Source of the DNA: Stutzerimonas sp. S1
GTDB taxonomy: Bacteria; Pseudomonadota; Gammaproteobacteria; Pseudomonadales; Pseudomonadaceae
Reading direction: 5' to 3'
NCBI RefSeq assembly: GCF_025966695.1
Contig: NZ_JAOEIY010000010.1
Span: 1 to 64,000, forward strand
Length of the DNA: 64,000 bases
Shown here: one piece after another, positions 51,734 to 61,685 of the stretch
Layout of the letters: every line of letters starts with the position of its first letter
How positions within the stretch are numbered: position 1 is the first letter of the stretch
Notes under the pieces: generated by a model
What the model was told of the DNA's origin: nothing
The model's database searches: none
Seen by the model: only the letters and a program-made list of their open reading frames with translations
Position numbers and translations under genes: made by a program

Positions 51734-53917
51734 CTAGAAGCTGCGACCAAGATTCAGGTACAGCGCCTGCTCGTCCTCGTCGTTGGTGCCGTAGCCTAGA
51801 TTCAGTGGTCCCAGCGGCGTGTCGTAGCCGACGAATATGCTCGCGGCGTTGATATAACCGCTGTCGAACTCGTTGTCGTTGTTCCAGGCACGTCCGCGCT
51901 CCAGCGAGGCGCCGAGGTACAGCGGGAAATCCAGCGGCAGGAACCCGCGCGGCGTCATACGGCGGTAGTACACCACCCGGCCGAGGCTGATGTTCTGCCC
52001 GGACAGGGCGTCCTGGCGGAAGCCCGAGAGTTGGCGCGCGCCGCCAAGCAGGTAGCTCGAGGTCACCACTTCGGTGTCATCGAGGGTGCGCCCGTAACGT
52101 CCGCCCAGCACCCAGGTGTTTGGCCCATGGCTGAGCGCCTTGTCCAAGTGAATGTTCCATTGCCGGTAGCGCTGGTCCGAGCCGAGCCCCGGGGTGTACT
52201 GGCGTAGCGTCAGGCCCAGGTCTTCGCCCACGTGGGGAAAGTCGACGTCGTCCAGCGTGTCGAACGAATACTGCAGCTCGTAGTAGCCCTCACTGAAGCT
52301 GAAGTCGGGCAGGTCGCGCTCGCCGACGCGCACGTCCGCCTCGCCCCACGCCTGACCGACCCCGAAGCGGATTTCGCCGTTGTTGGCGATCTGCCGGCCC
52401 AGATTCAGACCGTAGCCATAGCGGCGCAGGCGGTATTCGGCGATGGGGTCGTGCTCGAGGATCGCTTCGACGTTCTGTGCCTCGAGAAAGGCGTTGGGCG
52501 CGACGAACCAGCGTGAGCCGGCGTCCAGCGGCTGGTAGAACTCGCTGAACAGCTCCTGACGGTCGCCCAGTTGCAGGCGAGTGAGCCATTCGGCGCCCAG
52601 TTCGTTGATGCCGTTCTTGCGGTAGCTGGCGCCGATGTTAAAGGCACTGTCGCCCTGGAAATCATCCGACAGGTTCAGTCCCAGGCGCAGGTAGTCGGTA
52701 CCGGAGCGTTTCTCGCGGGTCCTGATCACCAGGGTGTTGCCTAGCTTGCCATGGGCCACGCGGTATTCGACGCGGTCGAAGTAGTCCAGGCCGTACAGTG
52801 TGCCCATGTCCTTCTGCAGGTCAGACAGGTCCAGCGGTTCGCCCAGGCGCTGACGGATATGTCGGCGGATCACTGCGTCACCGACCTTGGAGTCGTTTTC
52901 GATGCGGATCGCCGTGATCAGCGGAGTGCGCGGGTCGCTCGAGCGCGCCAGACTCAGTGCCGGATTGCCGCCGGCGCTGGCGGCCAGTTCGAGCATGCGC
53001 CCCTCATGCGCCTTGGTGGCGCGGTAGCCGGCATCGATCAGCTGCTGCGCGCTGCCGAAGTCGGTGGAGCCGTAGGCCGCCAGCGGTGGCTGGATCAGCA
53101 GGTCTTCGGGACGCAGGGTGGCCAGCTGTTCCTCGGAATTACGCCGGGTCATCATGGTAATCGACTGGTTGAGCACATCGATCACCGTGAGCAGCTGGTC
53201 TCTTGGTTTCAGCGGGGTGCCGATATCGACCACGATCAGCCGGTCCACGCCCATGTCACGCGCGACGTCCATGGGAATGTTGTCGACCATGCCGCCATCC
53301 ACCAGCAGCCGGCCCTCGACTTCCACGGGCGCGAATACCGCCGGGATCGACATGCTGGCACGGATGACTTGCGGCAAGTGGCCGCTGCGGAAGATCACCT
53401 TCTCGTCGTTGGCGATGTCGGTGGCTACCGCGCGAAAGGGGATCGGCAGTTGGTCGAAGTCGCGCGTGTCGCTGGCATGGACCAGTAGGCGCTCGAGCAG
53501 CAACGCAAGGTTCTGGCCCTGGATCACGCCGAGCGGCAGGCCCAGGCTGCCATCGTCGCGGAAGCTGAGCTTGCGCTTGACCAGAAAGTCGCGATCGTCC
53601 TGTTTGCGACGAAACGGTACATCCCGGCGCGCTGGGTCGTCGGACAGCACCTCTTGCCAATTCAACGTCAGCGCCAGCTTCTCCAGTTCCGGCACCGTGT
53701 AACCGGCGGCGTATAGCCCACCAATGACGGCGCCCATGCTGGTGCCGGCCACCGCATCGATGCGTACGCCCTGTTCCTCGAGCGCCTTGAGTACGCCGAT
53801 ATGGGCCAGGCCACGGGCGGCCCCTCCGGACAGCACCAGCCCCGTCTTCGGTGATGACGCGTCGGCAAGACCGCTCAGGGGCAGGCAGAACAACAGGGCA
53901 AGCAGCAGGCGACGCAT
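51734..53917 (-). CDS. plpD: PlpD-type patatin-like phospholipase (type Vd secretion)
   Basis: 727 residues, close to P. aeruginosa PlpD. A signal peptide (MRRLLLALLFCLPLSGLADA) precedes a patatin domain with oxyanion GGAARG at 31-36, nucleophile Ser60 in GTSMG and catalytic Asp207 in VDGG. A POTRA domain (about 335-415) and a 16-strand outer-membrane barrel to the terminal Phe (LYLNLGRSF) follow. The Ser60/Asp207 spacing equals that I recall for PlpD. It is a self-exporting phospholipase A1-type enzyme acting at the cell surface or after release. A divergent promoter region separates it from the SelW-like gene. Confidence 0.95.
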   Translation of the reverse strand: MRRLLLALLFCLPLSGLADASSPKTGLVLSGGAARGLAHIGVLKALEEQGVRIDAVAGTSMGAVIGGLYAAGYTVPELEKLALTLNWQEVLSDDPARRDVPFRRKQDDRDFLVKRKLSFRDDGSLGLPLGVIQGQNLALLLERLLVHASDTRDFDQLPIPFRAVATDIANDEKVIFRSGHLPQVIRASMSIPAVFAPVEVEGRLLVDGGMVDNIPMDVARDMGVDRLIVVDIGTPLKPRDQLLTVIDVLNQSITMMTRRNSEEQLATLRPEDLLIQPPLAAYGSTDFGSAQQLIDAGYRATKAHEGRMLELAASAGGNPALSLARSSDPRTPLITAIRIENDSKVGDAVIRRHIRQRLGEPLDLSDLQKDMGTLYGLDYFDRVEYRVAHGKLGNTLVIRTREKRSGTDYLRLGLNLSDDFQGDSAFNIGASYRKNGINELGAEWLTRLQLGDRQELFSEFYQPLDAGSRWFVAPNAFLEAQNVEAILEHDPIAEYRLRRYGYGLNLGRQIANNGEIRFGVGQAWGEADVRVGERDLPDFSFSEGYYELQYSFDTLDDVDFPHVGEDLGLTLRQYTPGLGSDQRYRQWNIHLDKALSHGPNTWVLGGRYGRTLDDTEVVTSSYLLGGARQLSGFRQDALSGQNISLGRVVYYRRMTPRGFLPLDFPLYLGASLERGRAWNNDNEFDSGYINAASIFVGYDTPLGPLNLGYGTNDEDEQALYLNLGRSF

Positions 53918-53951
53918 GGCAGATCCGGAGGGTGAGGGAGCAAGGGCCGCT

Positions 53952-53979
53952 ATTATAGGCCGCTCCCATTACCAGTCAG
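53952..53979 (-). promoter_or_regulatory. Promoter for plpD
   Basis: On the minus strand a perfect TATAAT (53957-53952) follows CTGACT (53979-53974; four of six to TTGACA) by 16 bases. Transcription would begin near 53945, about 28 bases before the plpD start. The palindromic TATTATA could also serve the divergent SelW-like gene. Confidence 0.6.
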
Positions 53980-53989
53980 AGTCGCCGCC

Positions 53990-54274
53990 ATGCCCGTCAG
54001 CAAACCGGAAATCGTCATCGTCTATTGCACCCAGTGTCAGTGGCTGCTGCGCGCCGCCTGGCTCGCCCAGGAACTGCTCTCGACCTTTGCCGATGATCTC
54101 GGCTGCGTGTCTTTGGTACCGGGCACCGGCGGCGTGTTCTGCATCACCTGTGACGGTGAGCAGATCTGGGAACGCAAGCTCGACGGTGGCTTCCCGGAGG
54201 CCAAAGAGCTCAAGCAACGGGTGCGTGACCATATCGACCCGACCCGCGACCTCGGACACAACGAGCGGCGCTGA
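53990..54274 (+). CDS. SelT/SelW/SelH (Rdx) family selenoprotein-like thiol protein
   Basis: 94 residues. The redox motif near the N-terminus is YC13-TQ-C16, the CxxC version of the CxxU seen in animal SelW, so no selenocysteine is involved. The later GTGGVFCITCDGEQIWERKLDGGFP block is typical of bacterial Rdx proteins. It has a thioredoxin-like fold and probably takes part in thiol redox reactions in the cytoplasm; no partner is known. It diverges from plpD, 72 bases away. Confidence 0.9.
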   Translation: MPVSKPEIVIVYCTQCQWLLRAAWLAQELLSTFADDLGCVSLVPGTGGVFCITCDGEQIWERKLDGGFPEAKELKQRVRDHIDPTRDLGHNERR

Positions 54275-54401
54275 AGGCTTTGCCAAACCCGGGGCCGGCG
54301 GCAGCTTGACGCCGCACGCCCGATAGTTGCTGCGCCGAGTCGATGCCTGCCGCCGCGCGTTACAGACCTGTCTCACCACTGGACGCGGCTACAGCGTCAA
54401 C

Positions 54402-55289
54402 TCAGCGGGGCCTGGCCGATGGTGTCGTTGCGGCGACCGCTTCGCTCTTCAGTCGGCTGGCAATGATGCTGGCGAGGATGATCAGAACGCCGCCGGCCAG
54501 CATTCGCAGCGTCGGTTGCTCGCTGAACAGCCACCAGGCGATGGCGATGCCATAGACCGGCTCTAGAGCAAAGATCACCGAGGTAGTGCGCGCCTTGAGT
54601 ACTCGCAGGCTGGCGACGAACAGGCTGTGGGCGAGGCCGGTACAGAGCACGCCGAGCAGCGCCAGCCACAGCCAATCCTGCGCAGGAATCGCGGGAATGC
54701 TGGACCAGGCGAACGGCAGCAGACCGACGAGGATCGCCAGGTTCTGCCACAGCGCGGCTTGCACCGCATCGATTCCGCGAGTGACGGCGCGGTTGAGCAG
54801 CGACAGCAGTGCAAACAACAGCCCCGAAAGTATCCCGTAGAGCAGTCCGGTGGTCGGCGCACTGGCTGCGTCGAAGCTCGGCGTCACCAGCAGTAGACCC
54901 AGGCAGACCAGTCCAACCATGGTGTACTCGATCAGGCGCGTGCGTTCGCGGAAGAGGAGGCCCTCCAGTAGCAGCGTAAATGCCGGGAAGCTGGCGAACC
55001 CCAGCGTGGCGATGCCGACGCCGGCGACTTTTACCGCAATGAAGAATGTCAGCCAGTGCGCCCCCAGCAGCATGCCGCCGACCATCAGGCCGCAACGCCG
55101 GCGCCAGTCGGGGCGTGCGCCGCTGCTCGGCAGGAGTAGCGCGACTATAAGCAGGGCGAGCACGGCGAACAGCGCACGACCGAAGGTGATTGTCAGCGGC
55201 GAGCTCTCGGCAAGTTTCCCGAGCACTCCGGAAAGGCCGAACATCAGCGCGCCGAGATGGATGGCTAGCAAAGCGTTGCGTGGCGTCAT
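54402..55289 (-). CDS. EamA/DMT-family transporter (second copy)
   Basis: 295 residues with about ten hydrophobic segments in two EamA repeats (LLAIHLGALMFGLSGVLGKL and LLYGILSGLLFALLSLLNRA). It is only distantly similar to the EamA gene at 29365, so it is not a recent duplicate. It is an inner-membrane metabolite exporter or importer of unknown substrate. It converges with the SelW-like gene; 223 bases upstream separate it from the cyaB end, and I see no gene there. Confidence 0.9.
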   Translation of the reverse strand: MTPRNALLAIHLGALMFGLSGVLGKLAESSPLTITFGRALFAVLALLIVALLLPSSGARPDWRRRCGLMVGGMLLGAHWLTFFIAVKVAGVGIATLGFASFPAFTLLLEGLLFRERTRLIEYTMVGLVCLGLLLVTPSFDAASAPTTGLLYGILSGLLFALLSLLNRAVTRGIDAVQAALWQNLAILVGLLPFAWSSIPAIPAQDWLWLALLGVLCTGLAHSLFVASLRVLKARTTSVIFALEPVYGIAIAWWLFSEQPTLRMLAGGVLIILASIIASRLKSEAVAATTPSARPR

Positions 55290-55512
55290 GCGGTGCGATC
55301 GGCCGGGCTCAGACTGAAAGGGTGTTGCGGGGCAAGCATGCGGTTACCTGGGCATCTATGGTTGGCGATCATGCTCGGACCGCAGAGAAGCGGTCTTTGC
55401 GTCAGCCCAGCCTTGGTGTGCTACCTGTCGAATTTCGAAAGCGTGCAATCATGCAAACGATCGTCGCCGGATCGAGCGCGGGATCTGTCCTGCGTCCGGC
55501 TAGCCGACGAGG

Positions 55513-56901
55513 TCAGAGAATGACCTTGTCGCGCAGCTTCTCCGCGGCCTGCTGCAAGGCCTGAATGACCCGTTCCTTGTCGAAGTTCTGCACGCCGTTG
55601 GTGTCCAGGTACATGGAGAAACCCGGCAGTTCGGCTTCGACGAAGCTGCAGGTGGCGCCCAGATCGCGGCGGAAATCGACTACCTGATAGATCTGCACCG
55701 GGCGAGAGAAGCCCTTGACGGCGATCTGACCCTTGTCGCGGCACATGATCACGTCTTTGACCAGCGAGTAGGTCTCGTGGGAGATCAAGATCTCGCTGGC
55801 CTCGGCCGCGCTTTCCAGCCGGCTGGCAAGGTTCACTTCGCGTCCGATGATGGTGTAGTCCATGCGGGTATCGGCGCCGAAGTTGCCGACGGTGCAATAA
55901 CCGGTATTGACCCCCATGCGAATCTCCATCGGCTTGGTGATGCCCTGCGCACGCCACTGCTGGCGCAGCACTTTCATATGCTTGCGCATGGCGATGGCCA
56001 TCGACACGGCGGCCACCGCATCCTTCTTGGCGCCCTGGCTGGACGGATCGCCGAAGAACACCATGACGCAATCGCCTACGAACTTGTCGATGGTGCCACC
56101 GTACTTCAGGGCGATCTTCGACATCTCGTTGAGGTAGTTGTTGAGCAGGTCGGTCAGCGCTTCGGCTTCGAGCTCTTCGGACAGTTCGGTAAAACCCTTG
56201 ATGTCGGAGAAAAACACCGAGAGTTTCTTGCGCTGGGTTTCCAGGCGCACGCTGCGCTTGCCGGAGAAGATCGATTCCCATACTTGCGGGGACAGGTACT
56301 TGGCCAGGTTACGCGCCAGTCGGGCGGCTTTGGCTTGTTCCGCTTCGACGTCGCGGCGCGCCTGCGCCAGGCGCAAACCCTGCTGGTGCACGAAGTAAGC
56401 CGTGGCGCAGACATACAGCGAGGTGAACAGAATGCTCGCCAGCGAAACCAGCGGTGGTGTGGCGCCTCTGAACTCGAGCGGTACTACCAGGCTGCACAGA
56501 CCGATACCGACCGCCACGCCAAGCAATGCCAGTAGCAGGTGGCGCAGGCTGCCGATGACCAGCGCGCTGAAACAGAGTGTCAGCAGGAACATCAGGCTCG
56601 GCACCACGGCGAAGCCGAACAGGACGATGCTGCAGCCGGCATTGAAAGCATCCAGACTGAGTAGTACCTGCGAGGTACGCTGCGGATGGTCGCGCTTGAA
56701 ACGGTACCCCAGGTGATAGGCGACGTGCGGATAGAGCAGTGCGTAGGGCACCATCCATAACAGGTCGAGGGAAAAGAACTGGGTGTAGGTTCCTGCCGCG
56801 AGAGTAGCGGCACCGGCCAGGTAGGCGAGCACGCGGGAGTAGTAATCGCGCAAGGTGCGGTTGGCCAGGCCGTTGCGGCGCTCAACCATGGCGGAAGTCA
56901 T
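55513..56901 (-). CDS. cyaB: Class III adenylate cyclase CyaB with MASE2 membrane domain
   Basis: 462 residues, matching P. aeruginosa CyaB (about 463). The N-terminal MASE2 domain has six membrane segments (about 25-180) including LLWMVPYALLYPHVAYHLG. A short coiled coil precedes the catalytic domain: metal Asp in VFFSDIKGFTELSE near 235, KFVGDCVMVFFGD with the second Asp near 280, and NTGYCTVGNFG. It makes cAMP, which in Pseudomonas activates Vfr and virulence/surface programmes. In P. aeruginosa it lies near the cpxS-trkH region, as here. Confidence 0.93.
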   Translation of the reverse strand: MTSAMVERRNGLANRTLRDYYSRVLAYLAGAATLAAGTYTQFFSLDLLWMVPYALLYPHVAYHLGYRFKRDHPQRTSQVLLSLDAFNAGCSIVLFGFAVVPSLMFLLTLCFSALVIGSLRHLLLALLGVAVGIGLCSLVVPLEFRGATPPLVSLASILFTSLYVCATAYFVHQQGLRLAQARRDVEAEQAKAARLARNLAKYLSPQVWESIFSGKRSVRLETQRKKLSVFFSDIKGFTELSEELEAEALTDLLNNYLNEMSKIALKYGGTIDKFVGDCVMVFFGDPSSQGAKKDAVAAVSMAIAMRKHMKVLRQQWRAQGITKPMEIRMGVNTGYCTVGNFGADTRMDYTIIGREVNLASRLESAAEASEILISHETYSLVKDVIMCRDKGQIAVKGFSRPVQIYQVVDFRRDLGATCSFVEAELPGFSMYLDTNGVQNFDKERVIQALQQAAEKLRDKVIL

Positions 56902-57120
56902 GTGTGCTTACGATCCCTGATAATGGTCGACGCCTTTTCTATGCGCCTTGCTGACTGAAGCGCCCCTTCGCCGGACTCTTGACGGTCCTTGTGGGCGGCT
57001 ATACCCCGCGCCGCGATTGGCTCGCGCGCGCTCCGGGCCGGCTGATCATAACCAAGCGTTGCCTCGCCGCCAAATCGTAGACGGTAAAAACTTCATACAC
57101 CCGTTGCATGGCCTGTCCGG

Positions 57121-57438
57121 TCAGAGCGGGAGGCGGCCTGTGAGCATTTCCTTGAACATCACCCAGTCACCGAGAAAGCTGTACAGCGGGTAGCGAAAGG
57201 TCGCCGGCCGGTTCTTCTCGAAGACGAAGTGGCCGATCCAGGCGAAGCCGTAGCCCACCACTGGCAAGGCGAGCAGCCACAGCCATTGCTGGCTGAACAG
57301 CACATAGGCGAGGATCGCCAGCACCAGCGAACTGCCGATGAAGTGCAGTCGACGACAGGTGCGGTTGCGGTGCTCCTGCAGATAGAACGGATAGAACTCG
57401 GCAAAGTAGCTGAAACGGGCGGCGGTTTGCGTGCGCAT
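57121..57438 (-). CDS. Mpo1-like (DUF962) membrane protein
   Basis: 105 residues with AGGAGGT before ATG 57438. The family pattern is FAEFYPFYLQEHRNRTCRRLHFIGSSL (start read as FYLQEHRNRTCRRLHFIG) with a conserved EHxNxxxRxxHxxG, then two membrane segments and WIGHFVFEKNRPATF. Yeast Mpo1 is an iron-dependent dioxygenase of 2-hydroxy fatty acids that uses these histidines; the bacterial role is untested. It lies 219 bases upstream of the cyaB start on the same strand; that gap has no visible gene. Confidence 0.92.
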   Translation of the reverse strand: MRTQTAARFSYFAEFYPFYLQEHRNRTCRRLHFIGSSLVLAILAYVLFSQQWLWLLALPVVGYGFAWIGHFVFEKNRPATFRYPLYSFLGDWVMFKEMLTGRLPL

Positions 57439-57574
57439 GGCGTACCTCCTGTTGTTTTGGTTGCGGCAGTCTAGAAGCGCTGCACTTGCCGGCCAGTGAC
57501 CGTGAGTGCCAGTTTAGTAGCCTTGGGTGCGGCGGCCTGCTGCACCGGTAAAAGTAGGTCATGGACGGAGCAGC

Positions 57575-58576
57575 ATGAATCAACGCACCACATCCTCGAG
57601 CTGGGCGCAGGCGATCGTTCGAGCGATGGAAGTCGATGGCGTCGATTGCGCGGCGCTGTTCGCGGAATTGGGGTTGGACTACGCCGCGCTGAGCGACGCG
57701 GATGCGCGTTTCGCCCAGGACGACATGACCCGTCTGTGGCTGCGCGCGGTCGAGTTGTCCGGCAATCCGGCGATCGGTCTGAACCTCGCGCGGGTGCTGC
57801 ATCCCGGCGCGACGCATGTGGTCGGTTATGCGCTGATGTCCAGCCGTACTTTGAAAGAAGGGCTGCAGCGGCTGGTGCGCTATCAGCGCATCATCGCGGA
57901 GGGCGCCGATCTGGATTTCCAGCCCTGCGCGCAGGGTTTCGCGCTGACTCTGACGATCCACGGCGACCGTCTGCCGCCAGCCCGGCAGAGTAGCGAGGCG
58001 TCGCTGGCCGGCTGCCTGACATTCTGTCGCTGGCTGAGCGGCAAACCGTTGCAACCGCTGGAAGTGTGCTTCCAGGGTGCTGCCCCGGCCGATCTGGAGC
58101 CCTATCGTCTGCAGTTCCAGGCGCCGTTGCGCTTCGAGGCGCGGCAGTACGCTCTGGTGTTTGCCCGCGCCGATCTGGAAACGATATTGCCCACCGCCAA
58201 CGATGCGCTGGCACAGTTGCATGATCGTTTCGCTGGCGAGTACCTGGCGCGTTTCTCGGGCAGTCGGGTGACGCATCAGGCTCGTCAGGTGCTCTGCCGG
58301 CTGCTGCCGCAAGGTGAGCCGCGGCGTGAAGCGGTCGCTCAGGCGCTGCACTTGTCGCAACGCACGCTGCAGCGGCGATTGCAGGAGGAGGGCGGCAGCT
58401 TCCAGCAACTGCTGGACGACACCCGTCGCGAGCTGGCCAGTCAGTATCTGGCGCAACCGAATCTCGCTCTGCTGGAGATCGCGTATCTGCTGGGATTTGC
58501 CGAACCGAGCAATTTCTATCGGGCGTTCAAACGCTGGTACTCGATCACGCCAGGCGAATTCCGGGCGCGCTTGTGA
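57575..58576 (+). CDS. AraC-family regulator with Arabinose_bd N-terminal domain
   Basis: 333 residues from ATG 57575 with CGGAG 4 bases upstream. The N-terminal sensing domain (about 20-210) is the PF12625 type found in OruR, ArgR-like and VirS regulators (GLNLARVLHPGATHVVGYAL). The C-terminal double helix-turn-helix includes VAQALHLSQRTLQRRLQEEG and EIAYLLGFAEPSNFYRAFKRW. It is probably ligand-responsive and activates a catabolic or stress gene elsewhere. No adjacent enzyme operon suggests the target. Confidence 0.92.
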   Translation: MNQRTTSSSWAQAIVRAMEVDGVDCAALFAELGLDYAALSDADARFAQDDMTRLWLRAVELSGNPAIGLNLARVLHPGATHVVGYALMSSRTLKEGLQRLVRYQRIIAEGADLDFQPCAQGFALTLTIHGDRLPPARQSSEASLAGCLTFCRWLSGKPLQPLEVCFQGAAPADLEPYRLQFQAPLRFEARQYALVFARADLETILPTANDALAQLHDRFAGEYLARFSGSRVTHQARQVLCRLLPQGEPRREAVAQALHLSQRTLQRRLQEEGGSFQQLLDDTRRELASQYLAQPNLALLEIAYLLGFAEPSNFYRAFKRWYSITPGEFRARL

Positions 58577-58672
58577 GCGCGCGCGAGGAACCTGTCGGGG
58601 CGAAGTCGCCCTAAACTATCGTGGCGCGATCATGCGCGCCTATTTTTCCTTCCCGATAAACAGGATGTTCAA

Positions 58673-59608
58673 TTGGCTACCAGCTTGCTTGCCCTGATCG
58701 ACGATATCGCGACGGTTCTGGACGATGTGTCCGTCATGACCAAGGTCGCTGCCAAGAAGACCGCTGGTGTGCTCGGCGATGATCTGGCGCTCAATGCCCA
58801 GCAGGTCAGTGGCGTGAAGGCTGACCGCGAGTTGCCGGTCGTTTGGGCGGTATGCAAGGGCTCGTTGAAGAACAAGCTGATCCTGGTGCCGGCAGCTCTG
58901 CTGATCAGCGCCTTCATCCCCTGGGCGATCACGCCGCTGCTGATGCTCGGCGGCGCGTTTCTCTGCTACGAAGGTTTCGAGAAGCTGGCGCATCGCTTCC
59001 TGCATGACGACTCGGCCGAACATGCACAAACTGTCAAGGCACTGGCTGATCCGACGGTGGACATGGTGGCGTTCGAGAAGGACAAGATCCGCGGTGCGAT
59101 CCGGACGGACTTCATTCTGTCGGCGGAGATCATCGCCATTACCTTGGGCAGCGTGGCAAATGCCACCTTCGCGCAACAGGTGATGGTGTTGGCCGGCATC
59201 GCCATCGTGATGACGATCGGGGTCTATGGGCTGGTCGCCGGAATCGTCAAGCTCGATGACCTGGGGCTGGCGTTGAACAAGGCAGCGAGCAAAGCCGCAC
59301 AGAGCATCGGTCGCGGCATCCTGTGGCTGGCACCATGGCTGATGAAATCGCTGTCAGTCGTTGGAACCGCCGCGATGTTCATGGTCGGCGGCGGCATCCT
59401 CACCCATGGTTTCGGCACGGTGCACCACTGGATCGAGAACAGCGCCGAGCAGACGCTGGGGCTGCCGTATGTCGGTGCGGTGCTGGGTGGACTATTGCCG
59501 ACGCTGCTCGATGCCGCCTTCGGTATCGTCGCCGGTGGGGTGGTCCTGGCCGTGCTGACCCTGGGCGGTCGCCTGTTCGGCAAGCGCCAGGGCGACGCGC
59601 AGTCCTGA
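58673..59608 (+). CDS. DUF808 (YedI) inner-membrane protein
   Basis: 311 residues from a TTG start at 58673, chosen because AGGA lies 7 bases upstream and the N-terminus ([20 protein letters not shown]) then aligns with E. coli YedI. The hallmark [20 protein letters not shown] near 26-45 and about six membrane segments are present. Function is unknown. Its TGA directly abuts the trkH stop on the other strand (TGATCA). Confidence 0.92.
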   Translation: MATSLLALIDDIATVLDDVSVMTKVAAKKTAGVLGDDLALNAQQVSGVKADRELPVVWAVCKGSLKNKLILVPAALLISAFIPWAITPLLMLGGAFLCYEGFEKLAHRFLHDDSAEHAQTVKALADPTVDMVAFEKDKIRGAIRTDFILSAEIIAITLGSVANATFAQQVMVLAGIAIVMTIGVYGLVAGIVKLDDLGLALNKAASKAAQSIGRGILWLAPWLMKSLSVVGTAAMFMVGGGILTHGFGTVHHWIENSAEQTLGLPYVGAVLGGLLPTLLDAAFGIVAGGVVLAVLTLGGRLFGKRQGDAQS

Positions 59609-61060
59609 TCAGTGGCGCCAGAATGCCGGGGTCAGCACCACCAGCACGGTGATGATCTCCAGACGGCCCAGCAGCATGCCGATCGATAGCAGCCACTTCG
59701 CGGCATCCGGCAGCGGGCCGAAGTTGCCGGCCGGGCCGATGATCGCCCCGAGCCCCGGCCCGACATTACACACCGCCGAGGCGGCCCCGGTCAGCGCGGT
59801 GATCAGGTCTAGTCCAAGGAATGCCAGGCACAGCGCCAGCACGCCGATGGTCATGGTGATGAAGAACGAGAAGGTCAGGATCGAACGGACGATTTCCTCG
59901 TCCAGATTGTGGCCGTTGTATTGCTGGCGAATCACCGCGCGCGGGTGGATGAGCTGCTTCAGGTTGGCGCGCAACAATTCGTAAGCGACCTGGAAGCGGA
60001 ACATCTTCAGCCCCCCCGAGGTGGAGCCGGAGCAGCCGCCGATGAACGTAAGGTAGAAGAACACCATGACGGCGAAGCCGCCCCATTGGCTGTAGTCACC
60101 CACGGCGAAGCCGGTGGTGGTGACCACGGATACGACGTTGAAGGTGACGATGCGCAGCGCGTCCAGCCAGTAGGCATCGTGGCTCAGCCAGTACCAGCCG
60201 CTGAACAGCACACTGGTGGCCACCAGCATCATCACGAAACCACGTACCTGTTGATCCCTGACCAGCGCCATGCGGTGTCCACGCAGCGTGGCCACGTACA
60301 GGGTGAATGGCAGGCTGCCCAGCAGCATGAAGAACATCGCCACCCAATGTGATGCCGGACTGAACTTGCCCATCGAGGCGTCGGAGGTGGAGAAGCCGCC
60401 GGTGGAGACGGTGGACATCGCGTGATTGATTGAGTCGAACAGATTCATCCCCGACAGCCAGAACGCCAGCACGGCACTCAGGGTGAACCCCACGTAGATG
60501 GCGATCAGGTACTGCCCGGCGATGTGCGAACGCGGCACGACTTTCTCCGACCAGTCCGACGACTCCGTCTGGAACAGACGCATGCCGCCGACCCTCAGCA
60601 ACGGCAGGATCGCCACGGCCATGCCGATGAAGCCGATGCCGCCCAGCCAGTGCAGCAGCGAGCGCCACATCAGCAGGCCGGGTGAGGCACTGTCGAGGCC
60701 CGAAAGCACGGTGGCACCGGTGGTGGTGATGCCCGACATGGTTTCGAAGAAGGCGTCGGTGTAGCTGATGTGCTGGGTCAGCATCATCGGCAATGCGGCG
60801 TAACAGCAGACGATCAGCCAGCTCATGGTGGTCAGGAAGTACATGTCGCGCGGGCGCAGCTTGGCATTGGTCGGCCGGCCCGGCGCGATCAGGGCGATGC
60901 CACAGCCGCCGGTGATCAGGCTGGCCCAGATAAACGCCTGCAAGTCGTCGGTGCGCTCGAAGGTCAGCAACGTAAGCATCGGGACGACCATGGCGACCGC
61001 CAGGGTGATGAGAAATATGCCGAGAATGAAGCCGATGATGCGCAGCGTCGGTAAAGCCAT
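59609..61060 (-). CDS. trkH: Potassium uptake protein TrkH
   Basis: 483 residues with about ten membrane helices arranged as four M1-P-M2 units. The selectivity-filter regions are visible as SGITTTGATVLSG, STVSTGGFST, VVTTTGFAVGD and AVCNVGPGLG. With the peripheral NAD-binding protein TrkA, encoded elsewhere, it imports K+ by a sodium- or proton-linked or channel-like mechanism. This agrees with the P. aeruginosa position of trkH between cyaB and the cpx genes. Confidence 0.95.
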   Translation of the reverse strand: MALPTLRIIGFILGIFLITLAVAMVVPMLTLLTFERTDDLQAFIWASLITGGCGIALIAPGRPTNAKLRPRDMYFLTTMSWLIVCCYAALPMMLTQHISYTDAFFETMSGITTTGATVLSGLDSASPGLLMWRSLLHWLGGIGFIGMAVAILPLLRVGGMRLFQTESSDWSEKVVPRSHIAGQYLIAIYVGFTLSAVLAFWLSGMNLFDSINHAMSTVSTGGFSTSDASMGKFSPASHWVAMFFMLLGSLPFTLYVATLRGHRMALVRDQQVRGFVMMLVATSVLFSGWYWLSHDAYWLDALRIVTFNVVSVVTTTGFAVGDYSQWGGFAVMVFFYLTFIGGCSGSTSGGLKMFRFQVAYELLRANLKQLIHPRAVIRQQYNGHNLDEEIVRSILTFSFFITMTIGVLALCLAFLGLDLITALTGAASAVCNVGPGLGAIIGPAGNFGPLPDAAKWLLSIGMLLGRLEIITVLVVLTPAFWRH

Positions 61061-61162
61061 TGAGTGGGTGCTCGGCAGGGAAAAAATAGGGCGACATTCT
61101 ACCTGCGCCGGGGCGCTCGTAAACCGCCTGTGCGATGCCTCTGGCGAGGCGTGTGGAGCCTC

Positions 61163-61190
61163 TTCACAAGGGCGTGGCGATCAATAGAAT
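61163..61190 (+). promoter_or_regulatory. Sigma-70-type promoter before the YkgJ-like gene
   Basis: TTCACA (61163-61168) and TAGAAT (61185-61190) are 16 bases apart, each matching consensus at five of six positions. Transcription would start near 61197, about 40 bases before the ATG at 61239. Confidence 0.55.
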
Positions 61191-61238
61191 AGCCGCCCGG
61201 GGCGCCGGCCCATTCCGGCTTTTTCGTGTGCTGCTTCC

Positions 61239-61610
61239 ATGTCCGTCGACAATCCCTGTCTCGCGTGCGGCGCTTGCTGCGCGCATTTTCGTGTGTCGTT
61301 TTTCTGGGGCGAATGTGCCTCGTCCGGCGGGGTCGTTCCCGACCATCTGGTCGTTCAGGTCAGTCCTCACCACGTGGCGATGCTCGGTACCGAGGCCAAG
61401 CCCGCCCGCTGTGTTGGATTGCTCGGCGACGTTGGTTGCAGGGTGCGCTGCACGCTGTACGAGCAGCGTTCCAGTACCTGCCGCGAGTTCGAGGCGGCCT
61501 GGAGCAATGGCGAGCCCAACGCGCATTGCGATGCGGCGCGTGCCGCACATGGCCTGCCGCCGCTGGTGCCGCCGTTGCAGCCCCAGCTTTCGCCGGATCG
61601 CGTCGCCTGA
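61239..61610 (+). CDS. YkgJ-family cysteine-cluster protein
   Basis: 123 residues. Conserved cysteines: NPCLACGACCAHFRVSF near the start, then CVGLLGDVGCRVRCTLYEQR and STCREF. This spacing is typical of the CxxCxxCC family (YkgJ/UPF0153), thought to bind zinc or an Fe-S cluster. No function is established. A short gap of 75 bases separates it from the nitroreductase gene, which has its own GGAGG site. Confidence 0.9.
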   Translation: MSVDNPCLACGACCAHFRVSFFWGECASSGGVVPDHLVVQVSPHHVAMLGTEAKPARCVGLLGDVGCRVRCTLYEQRSSTCREFEAAWSNGEPNAHCDAARAAHGLPPLVPPLQPQLSPDRVA

Positions 61611-61685
61611 CGTGTTTCCCACGCTGCGCTTGCCCCAGGAGCGCCGCCGCCCTCTAGAATGTCCGCCTCATTCTGGAGGTAGTGG

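Noticed and set aside
53990..54274. Selenocysteine insertion in the SelW-like gene
   Set aside because: The motif is CxxC with no in-frame TGA, so a plain cysteine protein is made.
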